Origin: Candidatus Poseidoniales archaeon
Lineage (GTDB): Archaea > Thermoplasmatota > Poseidoniia > Poseidoniales > Poseidoniaceae
DNA length: 7,839 nt
Direction of reading: 5' to 3'
NCBI GenBank assembly: GCA_009887135.1
Contig: QXYA01000113.1
Location: 1-7,839, forward strand
Below are positions 6,884-7,839 of this stretch, one piece after another (the first letter of the stretch is position 1; the number at the start of each line of letters is the position of its first letter). The notes beneath the pieces are model-generated. The model did not search any database, was not told the origin of the DNA, and was given only the letters and a program-made list of their open reading frames with translations. Made by a program: the position numbers and the translations under genes.

Positions 6884-7453
6884 CTGAATCGAGATACAGC
6901 AATTGTAGTCATTGCACTGACTGCTCTTCTGGCAGTCGCTTATCAAGGCGGCTACATTCTTTCTAATGATGATTCAACCTCAACTTCAGTTAATGAGATT
7001 ACGAATGAAACAGAACAAAGTAATTCCCTTGATGAAATTCATCCACTTGCTTCAACATGTCTCTCTCATGGAGAGCTCACACGTCATGATCACATGTATC
7101 TGACCATTCAAATTGAAGAACAATTTGTTACAATATCTGAAAATATAGGTGTAAATAGCGACGTCTGCAACGAATCTGGTGCGAATATGCACGTAGTCCA
7201 CACGCATTCTTCGGATGGTAAACTCCACTTAGAAATGCAAACTGAAGAGGATGTAGAACTCGGTGTATTTTTCGATATTTGGGGTCAACACTTCGATGAA
7301 ACTGGTATCTTTGACTACAAAGTCAATTCTACTCATGAACTGGTTATGTACAATCGTGATGCGAACGGTACTCTTGAAGAGATTGATTCATTCGACAACT
7401 ACATCCTCCAAAATAACCAAGACATCATCATTAGTTATCGAGAACGAGCTTAA
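6884..7453 (+). CDS. Membrane-anchored His/Cys-rich extracellular protein of unknown function, VKOR-associated; apparent CTG start
   Basis: From CTG 6884 the protein is 189 aa: NRD, a membrane helix (TAIVVIALTALLAVAY, about 5-20), a Ser/Thr/Asn/Glu linker (27-55), then one compact domain. That domain holds C59, H62, H68, H70, C95, H103, H106, H108, H115 and E117, in the patterns CLSHGELTRHDH, NIGVNSDVC and HTHSSDGKLHLE, then GVFFDIWG (127-134). I recall similar HxH...NIG...C...HTHxxxGxxHxE proteins, without a named function, in marine archaea and some bacteria, but cannot verify this. The residues suggest metal binding or a disulfide C59-C95. ATG 7094 (residue 71) is a poor start because it falls inside this pattern and removes the anchor. 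In-frame coding begins after a TAA at 6860, and no standard start occurs before 7094. The start is therefore CTG, or the sequence carries a substitution or indel here. It follows VKOR by four bases and shares its likely extracellular side. Confidence 0.78.
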   Translation: MNRDTAIVVIALTALLAVAYQGGYILSNDDSTSTSVNEITNETEQSNSLDEIHPLASTCLSHGELTRHDHMYLTIQIEEQFVTISENIGVNSDVCNESGANMHVVHTHSSDGKLHLEMQTEEDVELGVFFDIWGQHFDETGIFDYKVNSTHELVMYNRDANGTLEEIDSFDNYILQNNQDIIISYRERA

Positions 7454-7713
7454 GGGATAAAGAGTCCTTCAAAGATGGTGCCTTCCTCAGATTTGCATTC
7501 TTCAAGACGAACGATGGTAACATCAATTCGATCTGTTTCGGTGTAGATTCTTCTCAATTCATGCAATAAAGCCCGTTGAACATCTTCTTTATCTGTTCCA
7601 TAGAGAACTGAAAGATGTTGGTTCGTTGTATCGTTAACCACTGCAATGAATTCTACCATCCATTCCTTAACATGGTCATCATCTTGCGTGTTCGCTTCAA
7701 ATGTTTCTTCCAT
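7450..7713 (-). CDS. Small acidic protein of unknown function (87 aa)
   Basis: I do not recognise this protein. It is acidic, with no signal peptide or membrane helix and one Cys. It reads as a small alpha/beta domain: an acidic N-terminus (EETFEANTQDDD), a strand-like EWMVEFIAVVND, a helix (KEDVQRALLHELRRIYTE) and a strand RIDVTIVRLEEC. The spacing suggests a ferredoxin-like or similar fold, but that is a guess. It converges on the His/Cys-rich gene, and the two stop codons share TTAA (7450-7453), leaving no room for a terminator. ATG 7713 has no SD, so a leaderless message is likely. A 13-bp palindrome lies 8-20 bases upstream. Coding status is supported by amphipathic patterning and by the compact fit against the neighbouring stop. 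Confidence 0.72.
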   Translation of the reverse strand: MEETFEANTQDDDHVKEWMVEFIAVVNDTTNQHLSVLYGTDKEDVQRALLHELRRIYTETDRIDVTIVRLEECKSEEGTIFEGLFIP

Positions 7714-7720
7714 GATACTA

Positions 7721-7733
7721 TATTGTCACAATA
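7721..7733. promoter_or_regulatory. Perfect 13-bp palindrome upstream of the 87-aa gene (candidate operator)
   Basis: TATTGTCACAATA has 6-bp perfect arms around one base. It sits 8-20 bases upstream of ATG 7713. If the transcript is leaderless, this falls between the TATA position and the start, where a bound repressor would block initiation. The regulator is unknown and could be autogenous. Confidence 0.45.
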
Positions 7734-7764
7734 CCTTATGAATGAATGGGTGTTTTGCATAAAC

Positions 7765-7793
7765 AAATTCCAGATTCCGGTATTAAATTCCAG
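7765..7793. repeat. Direct repeat AAATTCCAG, two copies 20 bases apart
   Basis: Copies lie at 7765-7773 and 7785-7793, about two helical turns apart, with a related ATTCCGG between them. They are in the unassigned right end (7734-7839), which otherwise shows only a T/C-rich tail at 7817-7839 and no convincing gene. They could be a regulator site for the small minus-strand gene or for a gene beyond the edge, or chance in AT-rich DNA. Confidence 0.25.
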
Positions 7794-7839
7794 AAAAGAG
7801 AACTGTTTTGATACATTTATTCCTCTTCTTTTACCTTTT

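Noticed and set aside
6860..6890. Programmed frameshift or fusion joining VKOR to the His/Cys-rich protein
   Set aside because: Topology would allow it, but the A-rich stretch 6861-6868 would need a +1 shift, and the SD at 6871-6880 is a simpler explanation. Not fully excluded.
7094..7453. ATG 7094 as the start of the His/Cys-rich gene (119 aa)
   Set aside because: The start falls directly after H68-D-H70, inside the apparent domain, removes the membrane anchor, and lacks an SD. The upstream sequence in frame is clearly coding-like.
7736..7816. 26-codon minus-strand ORF with an AGAGGA upstream of ATG 7816
   Set aside because: Very short, with an unpatterned translation, and it would cover the putative control region of the 87-aa gene. 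Noted only because its SD is plausible.

Overview
The window looks like a chromosomal segment of a mesophilic marine archaeon, most likely a Marine Group II / Poseidoniales-type euryarchaeon (Thermoplasmatota). This assignment is an inference. It rests on a large calcium-repeat surface protease, a DPM1-like family 2 glycosyltransferase, an SDR sugar-nucleotide epimerase, a VKOR-type thiol oxidation cassette, AT-rich TATA-like promoter elements and Shine-Dalgarno (SD) sites matching an archaeal 16S tail. Base composition is moderate and fairly even. I see no rRNA, tRNA, CRISPR array or insertion sequence.

Left half, minus strand (1-4502), read right to left. A 1094-aa secreted, membrane-anchored furin/kexin-like (S8B) protease has a signal peptide, propeptide, complete catalytic domain, P domain, eight strict TSP3-type repeats plus three MopE-type Cys-pair repeats, an Ig-like domain and a C-terminal membrane helix. 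Next comes an unrecognised 82-aa protein whose ribosome-binding site sits in a hairpin, and then a family 2 glycosyltransferase cut by the window's left edge. A TATA-like promoter region precedes the glycosyltransferase.

Right half, plus strand (4567-7453). A 64-bp divergent intergenic region separates the protease from an extended SDR (UDP-sugar 4-epimerase-like). It is followed by a tight cluster: a membrane-anchored thioredoxin-fold protein with CGFC, a VKOR-family membrane protein overlapping it by ATGA, and a membrane-anchored His/Cys-rich protein of unknown function. The last gene has no ATG, GTG or TTG at its apparent start. A near-consensus SD points to a CTG codon at 6884. A small convergent minus-strand gene (7450-7713) shares a TTAA with its stop codon, and a 13-bp palindrome lies just upstream of its start.

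How the genes may fit together (inference): the epimerase and glycosyltransferase serve cell-surface glycan assembly. The thioredoxin/VKOR pair makes or isomerises disulfides outside the membrane. The neighbouring protease has 12 predicted extracellular cysteines, six of them in regularly spaced pairs, and would be a natural client. The third protein of the redox cassette, with a conserved-looking HxH...C...HxxHxH pattern, is the least described component and the best candidate for something new.
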